From contig NC_027860.1 in assembly GCF_000187245.1 (NCBI RefSeq), positions 868,001 through 932,000 on the forward strand: DNA of 64,000 nucleotides, read 5' to 3'. The position numbers were made by a program, and so were the translations under genes. How positions within the stretch are numbered: position 1 is the stretch's first letter; the number at the start of each line of letters is the position of its first letter. The DNA is from Ogataea parapolymorpha DL-1. Its lineage: Eukaryota; Ascomycota; Pichiomycetes; Pichiales; Pichiaceae. This document shows positions 42,326-52,188 of the stretch, in pieces. The notes under the pieces were generated by a model. The model made no database searches, was not told where the DNA came from, and saw nothing but the letters and a program-made list of their open reading frames with translations.

Positions 42326-45300
42326 GCTAGGCCCTTTCTGCTTCTTCATTTCTTGGTCATAGATCTGTTCAGCCGTCTCTCCGGTCTTCCGCTTCTTTCC
42401 CGATTTGACGCTCACCACACCTTTGTTCTTGGCAGCTTTCTCTAATTTGCTAGCGTCCCATCCTTGTTCGTTAATGGCGTACTTTTCAAGATTTAGGGAG
42501 TTGATGAGCTCTTTTTGTTTTTCTCTCAAGGCGCTCACCGCTGAGGCTCCAGACTTGTTCATCTCATCAACCAGCTCTTTTTCTATCTCCTCAATGTCTG
42601 CAACGTTGGTTTCCTCACCATTCATCTCGCGAACTGTTTCGTCCTCCACTTCAGGCAGTTCTTCTGCTATCTTCTGTTGCACAAGCGAGCGGAAATAACT
42701 GGACACCTTACGAATGATCTTGGCAAACATTGCCATGGCTTGATTGGCCTCAATAGAAAGTTCCTTGGCAATTTTGTCCATGTCCTTGTGTTGCAGTCCG
42801 ATAGCTAACAAAATAGCTGCCTGCACGTTTGACAAGTTCACCTCTTTAGAAATTTTACCCTGGAAGTAAAGATATGCCAGAATTGGTAATAGATCCACCA
42901 CAACGTGGTAGTCTATTAGGTTGTTAGCGTACGACTCGAGTCTCTTGAGGTCAAATGGCGAAAAGAATTTGTCTAGCTCATCTTTTGTGAAGTTTTCTTG
43001 AAGTGGCTTTTCACAAGACTCCAGAACGCTCAAAGCCTGTACAGAAGGTATCACATTGAAGTTGTAACCCAACAGGTTCACAAATCTTTTGTGGAAGTCC
43101 TTTGAATATTCCCTCAACCATTGGTCCTCGCGGTTCTCGAGAACCTTGAGCATGACACATGTGTGTTCGCCAGTCAGGTCATTTGCAGTTTGTCTCAGGT
43201 AAACTGGAAGATAGTGGGACCGTTTCCAGAACCTAAATAGATCCGGTGTTAATCCATAAGAGACACCCATATAGTGTAAATAGTAAGGTGCTTTGTGAGA
43301 AAGATTAATAAACAATGGTTGCAGCCTGTTTTCCTTTCTTGGTTTGATCTCTTCTTGCTGTAAAACCGCGGATTCTAGCTCATTGTCAGTCAATCTCCTA
43401 AGAGAGTACTTGTCATCTTCGAAGGAGGAAGCCTCGCTGATGTTGGCGAATTTGCCTTCAAAATAGTCTGTCAACAGCTCCAGAGCTCTTGATCCGTATC
43501 CCATATTCATATAGTCAGGGTGCGTGGCGACTCTAACAACCCTAGCACCAGAAAGAGATGCAAAGTCATCGTCCTGGAATTGTTGGCTAATCAACCACGG
43601 TATGAGATCTCCACCAGCACGGACACCTCTGTTGAGACTGCTTCGAATGCTCTCCTTAGAAATCTCACCCTCCAAAGCAAGTTGCACCACACATAACGGA
43701 GTTGGAATGGAACCATCTTTTCCAACATCTGGCCCGAACAATGCATAAAGTTGGTGGGCTGGAGCATCAGACATGAGCTGTAAATCATTTGGAGAGTTTT
43801 TGTAATGCGAAGAAACGAAGAGAGCCATCATCTTTTGCAAGAACGCTTCAGAAACCGGATCGTAAGAAAATAGCGTGTCCCTGTTGATGTAAAATAGATT
43901 GCATTCGCTAGGGTGTGGACAGCCTCTTGTCTCATACTTGGTATTTTTTGTGAGTTTCGCATCCAGACAAAGTAATTTATTCAACCAAGCTTCCACTGGA
44001 TCTCCAGGGGCGTATCTGATCGGTTCGTCCAAAACAACTTCAACCAAATTGCGGCCGCGGATATGTAAATCATCCTCTGTCGATTTCTTGTTGCCTCTCG
44101 ACACAACCTGAGTCTGAGAATTATTACTGACAATAGTATTAGAGTGGTCTCTCAACTGCTGGATTAATTTCAGGCTCAAAGATCTTCCTGTTCCTTCGTA
44201 ACCATTGATGGTGGAAGCCATGAAGACCAAATAAGGTCCCAATAATTTCTTCACCACAGGCAGGGGTATTGCTGCTGCCTCGTCAATAATCAAGAGCTCT
44301 GCTTGTCCCAAAACATGACTGTCAGTAGGCGAGATATATTGGATAGTCTGTCTGTGGCCCGATCTTTTGATATCCACTCTCACAATTGCTTTAGCAAAGG
44401 ATGGATTCGTCGACTGAATAATATCATAATCTTGATGTTCAATGTATCCCATGGCATCGAAACCTTTGAAGATAAACTCGAACAAGGTTTTAAGGTTTTC
44501 AGGGGAAGGAGACGTAACGAAGATATTGGAGTAATCTTGGGCAACGGCTGCAGCTATGGCAATACCTAGTGCGGCAGATTTACCACGACCTCTACCAGCG
44601 GTCAGCGTCACAGTTGTGTTTAAGGTCTTTTCGGCTATCGAATCAATGAATCTCAAAATCGCCTCTGCTTGGTTGACCGTCTTGGACAATGCAACCAGTG
44701 CCCCCGCCGGCTGAGTATCTTCAAGGCTCTTCTTCAAGTCAATCAGTTCTTGCTCTTTTTCGGTCAGTTCCTCATCATCTTTTGGAGGAAGCCTCTTAAC
44801 GTTTCTTCCGCCAGAAACAGGTAAAACATTCAGCTCGTCGTCCAACACTAAACAATTTCTGCAATCAGCAAGCGACAGCAAAAAGCGCTCATTGAAACGA
44901 GCCACGACATCGTTGTGTGCTTCAGTTCTATATCTGGAATGGATATCCATGGTCATGGTATATAATTGCTTCAGAGATGTCATGGACTTGAGTAGCATGA
45001 CAACTAATCCTCCTCCTTCGACAGTTTCAATTGTCCTTGCCATAAGGTTAGGGGTAAGTCCTTCAAAATCCTGCAAGATTACCATACCATAGGTATTACC
45101 CAAAATCTTCTCGGTCTCTTTATAATACACGTATCTGATCTGCTGGTTTGTAATGAAGACTTCGAATGGATCTAGCTCATTTGGCTCCCTTTTTCCGCGC
45201 TTAATTTCCTTCTTGATCTTGTCTTCTCTCTTCTTTCTATGGGAAGTGAACCCAAGAAGCTTTTTCTTATAAGCCCATAAAATGGATTTATTCATTTTGA

Positions 45301-45448
45301 GGTTTGCATTCATCATCAGATAGTGGAGATTAGGAATCTGGTTTCTGGATCGATCCCCAACCATAATTATAAAACTCCGTTCCCTGGTGTCAACGCCATT
45401 GCGGATAAGCGCAGCAATCCGTGAATCAAGGGCCTTCTTCTTGCTCAT
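42314..45448 (-). CDS. KRE33: RNA cytidine acetyltransferase Kre33 (NAT10)
   Basis: This 1044-residue nucleolar enzyme makes N4-acetylcytidine on 18S rRNA and some tRNAs, with ATP and acetyl-CoA. The N-terminal TmcA/DUF1726 domain has KSILWAYKKKLLGFTSHRKKR (in part). The helicase-like ATPase has Walker A AGRGRGKSAALG with Lys290 and LIIDEAAAIPLPVVK. The GNAT domain has VRVATHPDYMNMGYGSRALE. The C-terminus has tRNA-binding-like helices and a basic nuclear tail (KSGKKRKTGE). S. cerevisiae KRE33 is YNL132W, next to TOM22. It is divergent from NAF1, another ribosome/snoRNP factor, across a 437-bp gap. Confidence 0.97.
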   Translation of the reverse strand: MSKKKALDSRIAALIRNGVDTRERSFIIMVGDRSRNQIPNLHYLMMNANLKMNKSILWAYKKKLLGFTSHRKKREDKIKKEIKRGKREPNELDPFEVFITNQQIRYVYYKETEKILGNTYGMVILQDFEGLTPNLMARTIETVEGGGLVVMLLKSMTSLKQLYTMTMDIHSRYRTEAHNDVVARFNERFLLSLADCRNCLVLDDELNVLPVSGGRNVKRLPPKDDEELTEKEQELIDLKKSLEDTQPAGALVALSKTVNQAEAILRFIDSIAEKTLNTTVTLTAGRGRGKSAALGIAIAAAVAQDYSNIFVTSPSPENLKTLFEFIFKGFDAMGYIEHQDYDIIQSTNPSFAKAIVRVDIKRSGHRQTIQYISPTDSHVLGQAELLIIDEAAAIPLPVVKKLLGPYLVFMASTINGYEGTGRSLSLKLIQQLRDHSNTIVSNNSQTQVVSRGNKKSTEDDLHIRGRNLVEVVLDEPIRYAPGDPVEAWLNKLLCLDAKLTKNTKYETRGCPHPSECNLFYINRDTLFSYDPVSEAFLQKMMALFVSSHYKNSPNDLQLMSDAPAHQLYALFGPDVGKDGSIPTPLCVVQLALEGEISKESIRSSLNRGVRAGGDLIPWLISQQFQDDDFASLSGARVVRVATHPDYMNMGYGSRALELLTDYFEGKFANISEASSFEDDKYSLRRLTDNELESAVLQQEEIKPRKENRLQPLFINLSHKAPYYLHYMGVSYGLTPDLFRFWKRSHYLPVYLRQTANDLTGEHTCVMLKVLENREDQWLREYSKDFHKRFVNLLGYNFNVIPSVQALSVLESCEKPLQENFTKDELDKFFSPFDLKRLESYANNLIDYHVVVDLLPILAYLYFQGKISKEVNLSNVQAAILLAIGLQHKDMDKIAKELSIEANQAMAMFAKIIRKVSSYFRSLVQQKIAEELPEVEDETVREMNGEETNVADIEEIEKELVDEMNKSGASAVSALREKQKELINSLNLEKYAINEQGWDASKLEKAAKNKGVVSVKSGKKRKTGETAEQIYDQEMKKQKGPSSKR

Positions 45449-45885
45449 ACCTTTAAGTGAAAATTATTTCAGAAAAAAATCAAAAAAATAAATTTTTAAG
45501 GTACAACATTATGCATGTCGCAAAGGAGCAGGATTAGAGGCAAATCCTGCTTTGTTGACTCAAAAATCCCCAAAATACTATCCAGCTAGCATAGGATGAT
45601 GGTACTACGAGACACGTGTGGGTGCTCTAATGTGTATCAATGTAGAAAACTTTCAAGTTGATAGCTACTGTTTTTTATAAAGCTACAGATATAATTTCTG
45701 AGCATATCATTTATGAGGCCAGGATTTATCCCGAAGCTTATATCTCTCCATTGCGCCTGAAGGAATTGTTTTCCAGCACAACAATCGTACCCTGCAATAT
45801 AGTGTCTCCGTATCGCAGCATCTCAATATTTCAGATCATCCACGCTACTTATCAGGTTTGAGCCGCATAAAAAATTTTAGCTTAA
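45449..45885. other. KRE33-NAF1 divergent intergenic region with an 8-bp hairpin
   Basis: These 437 bases hold no convincing open frame. GCAGGATT (45528-45535) and AATCCTGC (45543-45550) form a perfect 8-bp inverted repeat with a 7-base loop. An RRPE-like AAAAAATTTT lies at 45869-45878, just before the NAF1 ATG, and AT-rich tracts flank the KRE33 start. The length is large for this compact genome, so an unannotated small RNA is possible; I could not identify box C/D or H/ACA elements with confidence. Confidence 0.4.
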
Positions 45886-47337
45886 ATGTCTACGGTAGGA
45901 TCATCACCAGAGAATCCTGTAAGTGGAGAAAACCTTGGGCAGCAAGAATCTCTAGACAATGAATCTCATGCAAAGGAGAATAACCGTACTTCCGATGCTT
46001 CTGATATAGCAAAAGAGAGTTTGGAAGGACAAGATGAAGAAAAAGAGCAGATCAATGACCAGAATCCCGAGGATCGTATTTTTGATGAGACGAAAGAGAT
46101 CGCAGAGTCTGACAACGAATCGAACGACAGCACAAGCTCAGACTCAGACTCAGACTCAGAATCGGGGTCAGATAGCGAGTCGACTTCTGATTCTAGCTCA
46201 GACTCGAGCTCAGATTCCGAGTCTGAGGAAGAAGGTGAAGTTGAGGTTTCCGACAATGAGAGCGACGTATCTGCGGAGCCCATCAAATCCAAGAACGAAC
46301 AAGAGGAGGAAGGACTTGAATTACCCGAAGACTTTTCCATTCCTCCCGATGCACCTATTGAGTACATCGGTAATATTACAGCTCTTGTTGAAAGAAGCAT
46401 TGTGATAAAGGCAAGCGTTTCAGGGGAGATACGCGTCTTGAAAGATGGGTCAATTCTCTGCTTAGAAGATAGAACGTTGGTCGGCCCGCTATTCGAGACA
46501 TTTGGCAGGATACAATCTCCTTCGTATCGTGTTAAATTCAAGACGGAAGATAAGTTTGAAGCATTCAAGGACAAAAAAGGCGCAAAAGTTTTCTACGTTG
46601 TTCCTGAGTCCGAGTTTGTGCTTACGTCTCAAATAAAAACAATAAAGGGAAGCGATGCTAGTAATTGGAATGACGAGGAAATCCCTGAGGAAGAGCAGGA
46701 ATTTTCTGATGACGAGAAAGAAGCAGCGATGAAAGCTCTTAGGAAACGCAAGAAGAACCAAAAGAAAGATGAGACAACAAAAAGGCCACTTCCGAATCAT
46801 ATGAGGTCGCAACTGACCTCTCTTCCAAAGAAGGGAGCTTCACAGGCAGGAACTCCCTCTCAAGCTACACAATCCCCGAAACAAGAAACTTCTGCGCAAT
46901 CCTCGGCTGCTACCAAGTCCGCCCAGATTATCCAACCAGCACAAATGTCTCAACCGTTGCAATCGGTGCAGCCCATTATTCCAGTTCAGCCTCAGCCGCA
47001 ACTGTATCAGCCTATGAATTTCGTGAATCCAGTCCAACAACAATACTATCCTCAGCAACTATCATATCCTTCCACTACAGGGTATTACCAGCAACATGCT
47101 CAATATCAATGGTATCCCCAGTACCAGCAATATCCAAATTATCAGTTTTCTTACCAACAGACCCAGAATGCGCAGCCTCAAGTTGATCCGAATGTTTTTC
47201 AACAAGTCAGCCAGTTCATCCAACTTGCTCAAACTCAAACCCAATCTCAGCAACAACCGCAGGCTCAAAACTTTAATTCACAGGACAAGACTCCAAAATC
47301 CTTCTCTGACGACGAATATGACCCTGAAAATGTATAA
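45886..47337 (+). CDS. NAF1: H/ACA snoRNP assembly factor Naf1
   Basis: This 483-residue protein loads Cbf5 and partners on nascent H/ACA RNAs and is later replaced by Gar1. An acidic N-terminus contains a Ser/Asp/Glu repeat tract (about 82-125). The Gar1-like beta-barrel core is at about 150-250: APIEYIGNITALVERSIVIK, GSILCLEDRTLVGPLFETFG and RVKFKTEDKFEAFKDKKGAKV, each in part. A Gln/Pro/Tyr-rich tail (YYPQQLSYP, QYQWYPQYQQYPNYQ) ends the protein, as in other yeast Naf1. It is YNL124W-like. It converges on MSH1 with 35 bp between stops. Confidence 0.93.
   Translation: MSTVGSSPENPVSGENLGQQESLDNESHAKENNRTSDASDIAKESLEGQDEEKEQINDQNPEDRIFDETKEIAESDNESNDSTSSDSDSDSESGSDSESTSDSSSDSSSDSESEEEGEVEVSDNESDVSAEPIKSKNEQEEEGLELPEDFSIPPDAPIEYIGNITALVERSIVIKASVSGEIRVLKDGSILCLEDRTLVGPLFETFGRIQSPSYRVKFKTEDKFEAFKDKKGAKVFYVVPESEFVLTSQIKTIKGSDASNWNDEEIPEEEQEFSDDEKEAAMKALRKRKKNQKKDETTKRPLPNHMRSQLTSLPKKGASQAGTPSQATQSPKQETSAQSSAATKSAQIIQPAQMSQPLQSVQPIIPVQPQPQLYQPMNFVNPVQQQYYPQQLSYPSTTGYYQQHAQYQWYPQYQQYPNYQFSYQQTQNAQPQVDPNVFQQVSQFIQLAQTQTQSQQQPQAQNFNSQDKTPKSFSDDEYDPENV
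46138..46230 (+). repeat. NAF1: Ser-Asp/Ser-Glu tract in NAF1
   Basis: This stretch of imperfect repeats of Asp/Glu and Ser codons (GAC-TCA and relatives) encodes an acidic serine-rich tract likely to be phosphorylated by CK2. It is low-complexity DNA, prone to in-frame length change. Confidence 0.7.
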
Positions 47338-47372
47338 CTATTTCCATTCAATAGATCAAGTGATACACGTTA

Positions 47373-50210
47373 TCAATCTTTATATAAACCAGATGTCGCT
47401 TTGACGTACGTCTTTCTGGCCAGCTCTAATGCATCGGAAGGAAAGCCAGCCAGTTGTGCAATTTCAAAAGCATGCGAATGCGAGCTGATTCCGGGAATCA
47501 GTTTATGGTCGAAAATGAGCTTTTCATCAATTGGTAAGTCACCATCATGGATTCTGGTCAAAGTAGTTTGATAGAAGTCCGTACGCCGCTCTAGCTCCTT
47601 ATCGTCTTTCATTAGTTTGTGGATCTCCGGGCCGAAATGTGTTGCAAAGAGCACTTTGCAGTTCTTATTTTTAACCAAATGAGACAAAGATGCATAAGCG
47701 ATGGTAATACCTTCGACCGCCGATGTTCCTCGGCCAAGCTCATCAACTATAGCCAAGGATCTTTCCGTAGAATCCCTAAGTATAATAGCAGTTTCGTTCA
47801 TTTCCACCATGAACGATGATTGATGTCTGAAAATGTTATCAGAGGCTCCAACTCTGGTAAAAACCTTATCTATGATCCCGATATGAGCTTTTGTCGCAGG
47901 AACATATGATCCTATTTGCGCGAGTATTGCAATCAGCGCATTTTGTCGTAAGAAGGTGCTTTTGCCACCCATGTTTGGGCCTGTGATCACCCATCCACGG
48001 CCTGAATCCAGAGCACAGCTATTCGCTGTAAAGTTTTCAACTCCAGTGACCCGTCCACGCAAACCCTCTTCCACTACCAAATGGCGTCCATTTTCTATTT
48101 CAAATTTGGTGCTGCGGTCCACAGTCGGTTTGACAAGACCCTTTTCCCAAGCCAGTAGATAAAAGGAGGAGCATACGTCCAGAAACTCAATGATAGGAGC
48201 AACCTGGCGTAATTCTGTAGAAAGTGAGAGCAGAGTATCCCGAATCAATGATATGATTCTCTCTTCTTCTCTCAAAATCTCTTGCTCAACGAATAACATC
48301 TCTGTACCTAAAGTTTGCCATTCCATTGTCCAGAATTTGGCACTGGACTTTGTTCTTTCACGAAGCTGAAGGTCCATGTTGTCGACGAGGCTTTTGAATG
48401 ATTTTCTGGACGACCGCACATCAATGACGAAATCAGTGGTCCGAGGATCACGGATTAAATTGAAACCTCCTTGGTAACCGCATTTTTCGAATTTTGCTGA
48501 CAATTGCTGTATCAGAGCCTGAAAACGAAGCTCAAGCTGATCATATTTGTCTCTAAGCTCTGCAAGCTTTGGAGAGGCAGTTGGCCTGAGAAACCAGTAC
48601 TTACGGAGCACTTCCAAGTCGTTCCTATTTGTATCAATTTTCACCCGAAGGGTTTGAGGATTGATTGTGTTGATGATAGATTGAGACAGACTCATAAGAG
48701 CTGGATACTCCTTGAATTTTTCAAATAAAGGCAGGACAAGATTGACTAACTTTTTATCCGGACAGTCCTTCACCATCTTGTGAATCTCATCGATTATCAT
48801 GATAGTATGTCCCAATTCCAAGTACTCACCCATGTCGGCCCTCTTGTTATCTGCACGGCGAACGATTCGCCCTAAATCAGTGGTTTTGCGTAACAGCTGA
48901 ATCAGCTCCTGGACAAAAATGTGGTTGTTTAGGAAAACCTCAATATACTTTTGACGTTTCCTTATCTCCTCGACATCTGTGGATGGAGAGAGAAGCCACG
49001 TATTAAGCAGTCGGGAGCCCTGTACCGTACATGTCTTGTCAATTATGGACGCGAGAGCTCCAGTTCGGAAACCACCAACTATGGTCTCAGTGAGTTCCAG
49101 ATCCTGTGCAGCGCGTGGGTCAATATGCATAAGCGTATTTGGCAACGATCGTTTGGGCAAGTCAAAACTGAGCTTGTAAAAAGGCAGACACTCATTCAGG
49201 TAGTGCAGCAAAACTTTTGCGGCTCCAGCTTCTTTCTGCGAGAGCTTATCCAAACGGCTTTGGACAAGTCGCTTGTTTTCTGAGAAGCGGTTGGCAAAAT
49301 CCAGAAGTGGTGTACTGACTGACGGCAGCGAATACCTGCTTATATAGTACTTCTTCAGTTCTCCCAATTCGGGAAACCACTTTCCTGTAATCAAAGAATC
49401 GATATCTAGATCATTGGCTATCAGAATTTCACTTGGATTGATCCTAGTTATGTTGGCCATAAGCTCATTCATATTAGTTTCAAGTACATGAAACTGACTC
49501 AAGCCAACGTCTACCCAGCACATACCTATCTTTTGACCTAGCGCATCTTTTTTGAATGGGTCTGCAGGAAATTGGATAGCCAGTAAATAATTTGTGCGAT
49601 GATAATCTCTCAATGCCTCATCAATGATAGTTCCTGGGGTAACCAGCCTAGTCACCGGTCTCACAATCACGTTCTGTGCAGTAGTCTGCTGATCACAAAC
49701 GACAGCTTTGAGCCCTTGGCCAAAAGCGATCTGTAAGTATTTTTCAAGCTTGTAGTCAGGAAAGCCGGCAAAGGGTATTTCATGATTTTTGAGAACTCTC
49801 TTGCTCAATGTGAGGCCCAACATGGATGCATGTTTCTCAGCCTGCTGGAAGTAGAGCTCATAAAATGACCCAACTTGGATCAAGACCACGTACTGATCTT
49901 CAGGATATTGGTCGACAATGTCTTTCAACGTCTGATAGAAGTACGTGAACTCGACATCTGGTTTCGCACCACGGTCTCCAAACTGGTCGATTTCGTCACC
50001 TTGGACAGTCTTCTTTTTAGTTTTCTTGCCAGTCTTTTTGCGACCTTTCCCTTCCTCCGGAGCCTCGTCGAGAGAAGCTTGCTCCTTATTTTGACATGCT
50101 TGGATCGACTGGAGAGGAGCGCGTATATTCAGAGGAATGCGGACAACTTGGCGTGGATTCACCAAGCTGTGGAACCTTCTGAAAACAACTTTAGGCCCCA
50201 CGCGTATCAT
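47373..50210 (-). CDS. MSH1: Mitochondrial MutS homologue Msh1
   Basis: This 945-residue mismatch-recognition ATPase maintains mitochondrial DNA. The N-terminus is basic and lacks acids (MIRVGPKVVFRRFHSLVNPR), a presequence. The mismatch domain has the Phe-x-Glu triad region GSFYELYFQQAEKH followed by FAGFPDYKLEKYL. The core and clamp follow, then the ATPase with Walker A GPNMGGKSTF (Lys750), ATHFGPEIHK and the signature DELGRGTSAVEG. Length fits Msh1. S. cerevisiae MSH1 is YHR120W, placing it in the chromosome VIII half of the merged block. Confidence 0.96.
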   Translation of the reverse strand: MIRVGPKVVFRRFHSLVNPRQVVRIPLNIRAPLQSIQACQNKEQASLDEAPEEGKGRKKTGKKTKKKTVQGDEIDQFGDRGAKPDVEFTYFYQTLKDIVDQYPEDQYVVLIQVGSFYELYFQQAEKHASMLGLTLSKRVLKNHEIPFAGFPDYKLEKYLQIAFGQGLKAVVCDQQTTAQNVIVRPVTRLVTPGTIIDEALRDYHRTNYLLAIQFPADPFKKDALGQKIGMCWVDVGLSQFHVLETNMNELMANITRINPSEILIANDLDIDSLITGKWFPELGELKKYYISRYSLPSVSTPLLDFANRFSENKRLVQSRLDKLSQKEAGAAKVLLHYLNECLPFYKLSFDLPKRSLPNTLMHIDPRAAQDLELTETIVGGFRTGALASIIDKTCTVQGSRLLNTWLLSPSTDVEEIRKRQKYIEVFLNNHIFVQELIQLLRKTTDLGRIVRRADNKRADMGEYLELGHTIMIIDEIHKMVKDCPDKKLVNLVLPLFEKFKEYPALMSLSQSIINTINPQTLRVKIDTNRNDLEVLRKYWFLRPTASPKLAELRDKYDQLELRFQALIQQLSAKFEKCGYQGGFNLIRDPRTTDFVIDVRSSRKSFKSLVDNMDLQLRERTKSSAKFWTMEWQTLGTEMLFVEQEILREEERIISLIRDTLLSLSTELRQVAPIIEFLDVCSSFYLLAWEKGLVKPTVDRSTKFEIENGRHLVVEEGLRGRVTGVENFTANSCALDSGRGWVITGPNMGGKSTFLRQNALIAILAQIGSYVPATKAHIGIIDKVFTRVGASDNIFRHQSSFMVEMNETAIILRDSTERSLAIVDELGRGTSAVEGITIAYASLSHLVKNKNCKVLFATHFGPEIHKLMKDDKELERRTDFYQTTLTRIHDGDLPIDEKLIFDHKLIPGISSHSHAFEIAQLAGFPSDALELARKTYVKATSGLYKD

Positions 50211-50451
50211 GGCAAATCTGGAGCAACGGTATGGGCTTTTATATACAGAAAGAGTGCTCAGCTATGTTACTCGTAACTTTTCAGATTTCATGCCCGCAAA
50301 ACCGGGAAAATTTAACACTTATTTTTTTTTTTAGTATACCAGCACTTCACGATCTATAGTTGTGCTTAGACGAAGCAGCAGACAGTTAGAAGGAGCTGAA
50401 AATTCGGCAGTTAGTCTAGCTTTTGGGCAAAAAGTGTCTACGTACCCTAGA

Positions 50452-52116
50452 ATGCCCGAAACAAAGAGCACAGGATTGGCGGTAACGTCTATAACTACAG
50501 AAACAATACCAGAGAACGGGCACATCAATGCAACGGCCCCTGATCCAGACCCGTTAGAAACCCTTACAGGGCTCCCGAATGGTGAAATGAAGATTAAAAA
50601 GTATGAAATGGCTCAACAACCCTCCAATGGGAAGCGAATCAGCGTCGATGAGGCGATTGCTCCCACTAAGCTAGATCTTAATTCAAGAACTTCCCGGGAA
50701 ACCTTACGAGCTCCTTTTAGAAGCGAAATGAATATCACCATAGAGCGTCAATCACAGTACACACAAACAACAGCACATTCAAGTGGTATGGACAGATTGG
50801 GCTATACAGAGTCACATACGATTGCGATACCTGAACCTTATTCACAAACTGAAGTCACTGGTAGTGATAGACATAATCAACAGACACTCACTAGCCGTCA
50901 CCGTTTTGCAAGAGGAAACTCCTTCAATATTGGGCCTCAAAAACGAAAGTCACGAGCAAAGTCTAATGACAGATATCTGATTCCTGGACAGCGTGTTGTG
51001 GAAGGTCACCACAACTATGTCATGGCATATAATATGATTACTGGCATTCGGGTCGCTGTATCCAGATGTTCAAAGCTTCCAGGGCCTATTAAGGATGAGG
51101 ATTTTACGAACGTTTCCAAACTAATTTTCGACATGGAAGGAAATACCATGACACCATCTACAAAATATGAATTTAAATTTAAAGACTATGCACCCGAAGT
51201 GTTCCGTCACCTGCGTAGCAGGTTCAATATTGATCAAGCAGATTATCTTCTGTCCCTAACGGAACGCGTGAGTTTGACTGAGTTAGGCTCTCCAGGGAAA
51301 AGTGGATCCTTCTTCTACTATTCGAGAGATTACAAGTTTATCATCAAAACTATTCATCACTCAGAGCATAAGCATCTTCGCAAATGTCTCAAGCAATACT
51401 ATGAGTATGTGGAGAAAAACCCCCAAACATTCATCTGCCAGTTTTACGGCCTACACCGTCTCAAAATGCACTTCACCACAGGAATTCACAAAATTCACTT
51501 CTTGGTGATGAACAACATATTCCCTCCACATAGAGACTTGCACGAAAAGTTTGATTTGAAAGGGTCAACGCATGGACGTTTTACCGATGTAAGTGCCGCC
51601 AAAGCTCAAGGAAAGACGTCGATAGTCCAAAAGGATCTTAATTGGCTGCAAGATCATCATCGACTCAATTTTGGGCCCACCAAACGCAAGCAAATTGCAA
51701 ACCAACTAAAAAACGATGTCCAGCTTCTTGAAGCGCTAAATATTATGGACTACTCATTTTTGATCGGAATACATGATTTAACTCTTGCGACGCAGCACGA
51801 TCCCTACAACCAGCTACCAAACTTTGATCCTCCTGAAATACGACAACAATCTGCTTCTACAGCATCTGACGGGTACTTTGATAGTGATGGTGGTATTAGA
51901 GCGACAGACGAGCAAGACAATGAGCTACCTATTGTGTATTATATGGGAGTCATCGATTGCTTAACCAACTATTCGACTTTCAAAAAGCTAGAAACATTTT
52001 TCCGCACATTGAATCATAGGCGCGAGACCATCAGTGCTGTACCCCCAGTCGAATATGGGCAACGGTTCCTTAGATTTATAGAGACTGCCATGAAGCCTAC
52101 ATGCAAGTCCGCCTAG
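50452..52116 (+). CDS. MSS4: Phosphatidylinositol-4-phosphate 5-kinase Mss4
   Basis: This encodes 554 residues from the first ATG. The frame stays open upstream to a TAG at 50332, and the longer reading would start with GTG. The enzyme makes PI(4,5)P2 at the plasma membrane. The PIPK domain shows GSPGKSGSFFYYSRDYKFII (glycine-rich loop and lysine), the substrate-specificity hallmark FDLKGSTHGR and the catalytic IMDYSFLIGIHDL. The activation-loop end IVYYMGVIDCLTNYSTFKK follows. It is shorter at the N-terminus than S. cerevisiae Mss4, so a 5' exon cannot be excluded, but I saw no donor site with a branch box. Its gene order is not shared with the YNL/YHR blocks. Confidence 0.93.
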   Translation: MPETKSTGLAVTSITTETIPENGHINATAPDPDPLETLTGLPNGEMKIKKYEMAQQPSNGKRISVDEAIAPTKLDLNSRTSRETLRAPFRSEMNITIERQSQYTQTTAHSSGMDRLGYTESHTIAIPEPYSQTEVTGSDRHNQQTLTSRHRFARGNSFNIGPQKRKSRAKSNDRYLIPGQRVVEGHHNYVMAYNMITGIRVAVSRCSKLPGPIKDEDFTNVSKLIFDMEGNTMTPSTKYEFKFKDYAPEVFRHLRSRFNIDQADYLLSLTERVSLTELGSPGKSGSFFYYSRDYKFIIKTIHHSEHKHLRKCLKQYYEYVEKNPQTFICQFYGLHRLKMHFTTGIHKIHFLVMNNIFPPHRDLHEKFDLKGSTHGRFTDVSAAKAQGKTSIVQKDLNWLQDHHRLNFGPTKRKQIANQLKNDVQLLEALNIMDYSFLIGIHDLTLATQHDPYNQLPNFDPPEIRQQSASTASDGYFDSDGGIRATDEQDNELPIVYYMGVIDCLTNYSTFKKLETFFRTLNHRRETISAVPPVEYGQRFLRFIETAMKPTCKSA

Positions 52117-52188
52117 AAAAATACATCGCAGTTCGCAATAATAATACACAATTCTATGACAAAACGTTTTTGCTTTTTTTGTAATCCA

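Noticed and set aside
45658..45861. 67-codon frame in the KRE33-NAF1 gap
   Set aside because: It starts at a non-ATG codon and has no motif; it is likely chance.
50200..50205. ACGCGT at the MSH1 start as an MCB element
   Set aside because: It lies within codons 2-4 of MSH1 and is explained by Ile-Arg-Val coding.
50335..50451. N-terminal extension of MSS4 or a 3' splice site after the T-run ending at 50334
   Set aside because: The upstream frame has no ATG, and no GTAAGT donor or CTAAC branch box was found in the 120 bp before it.
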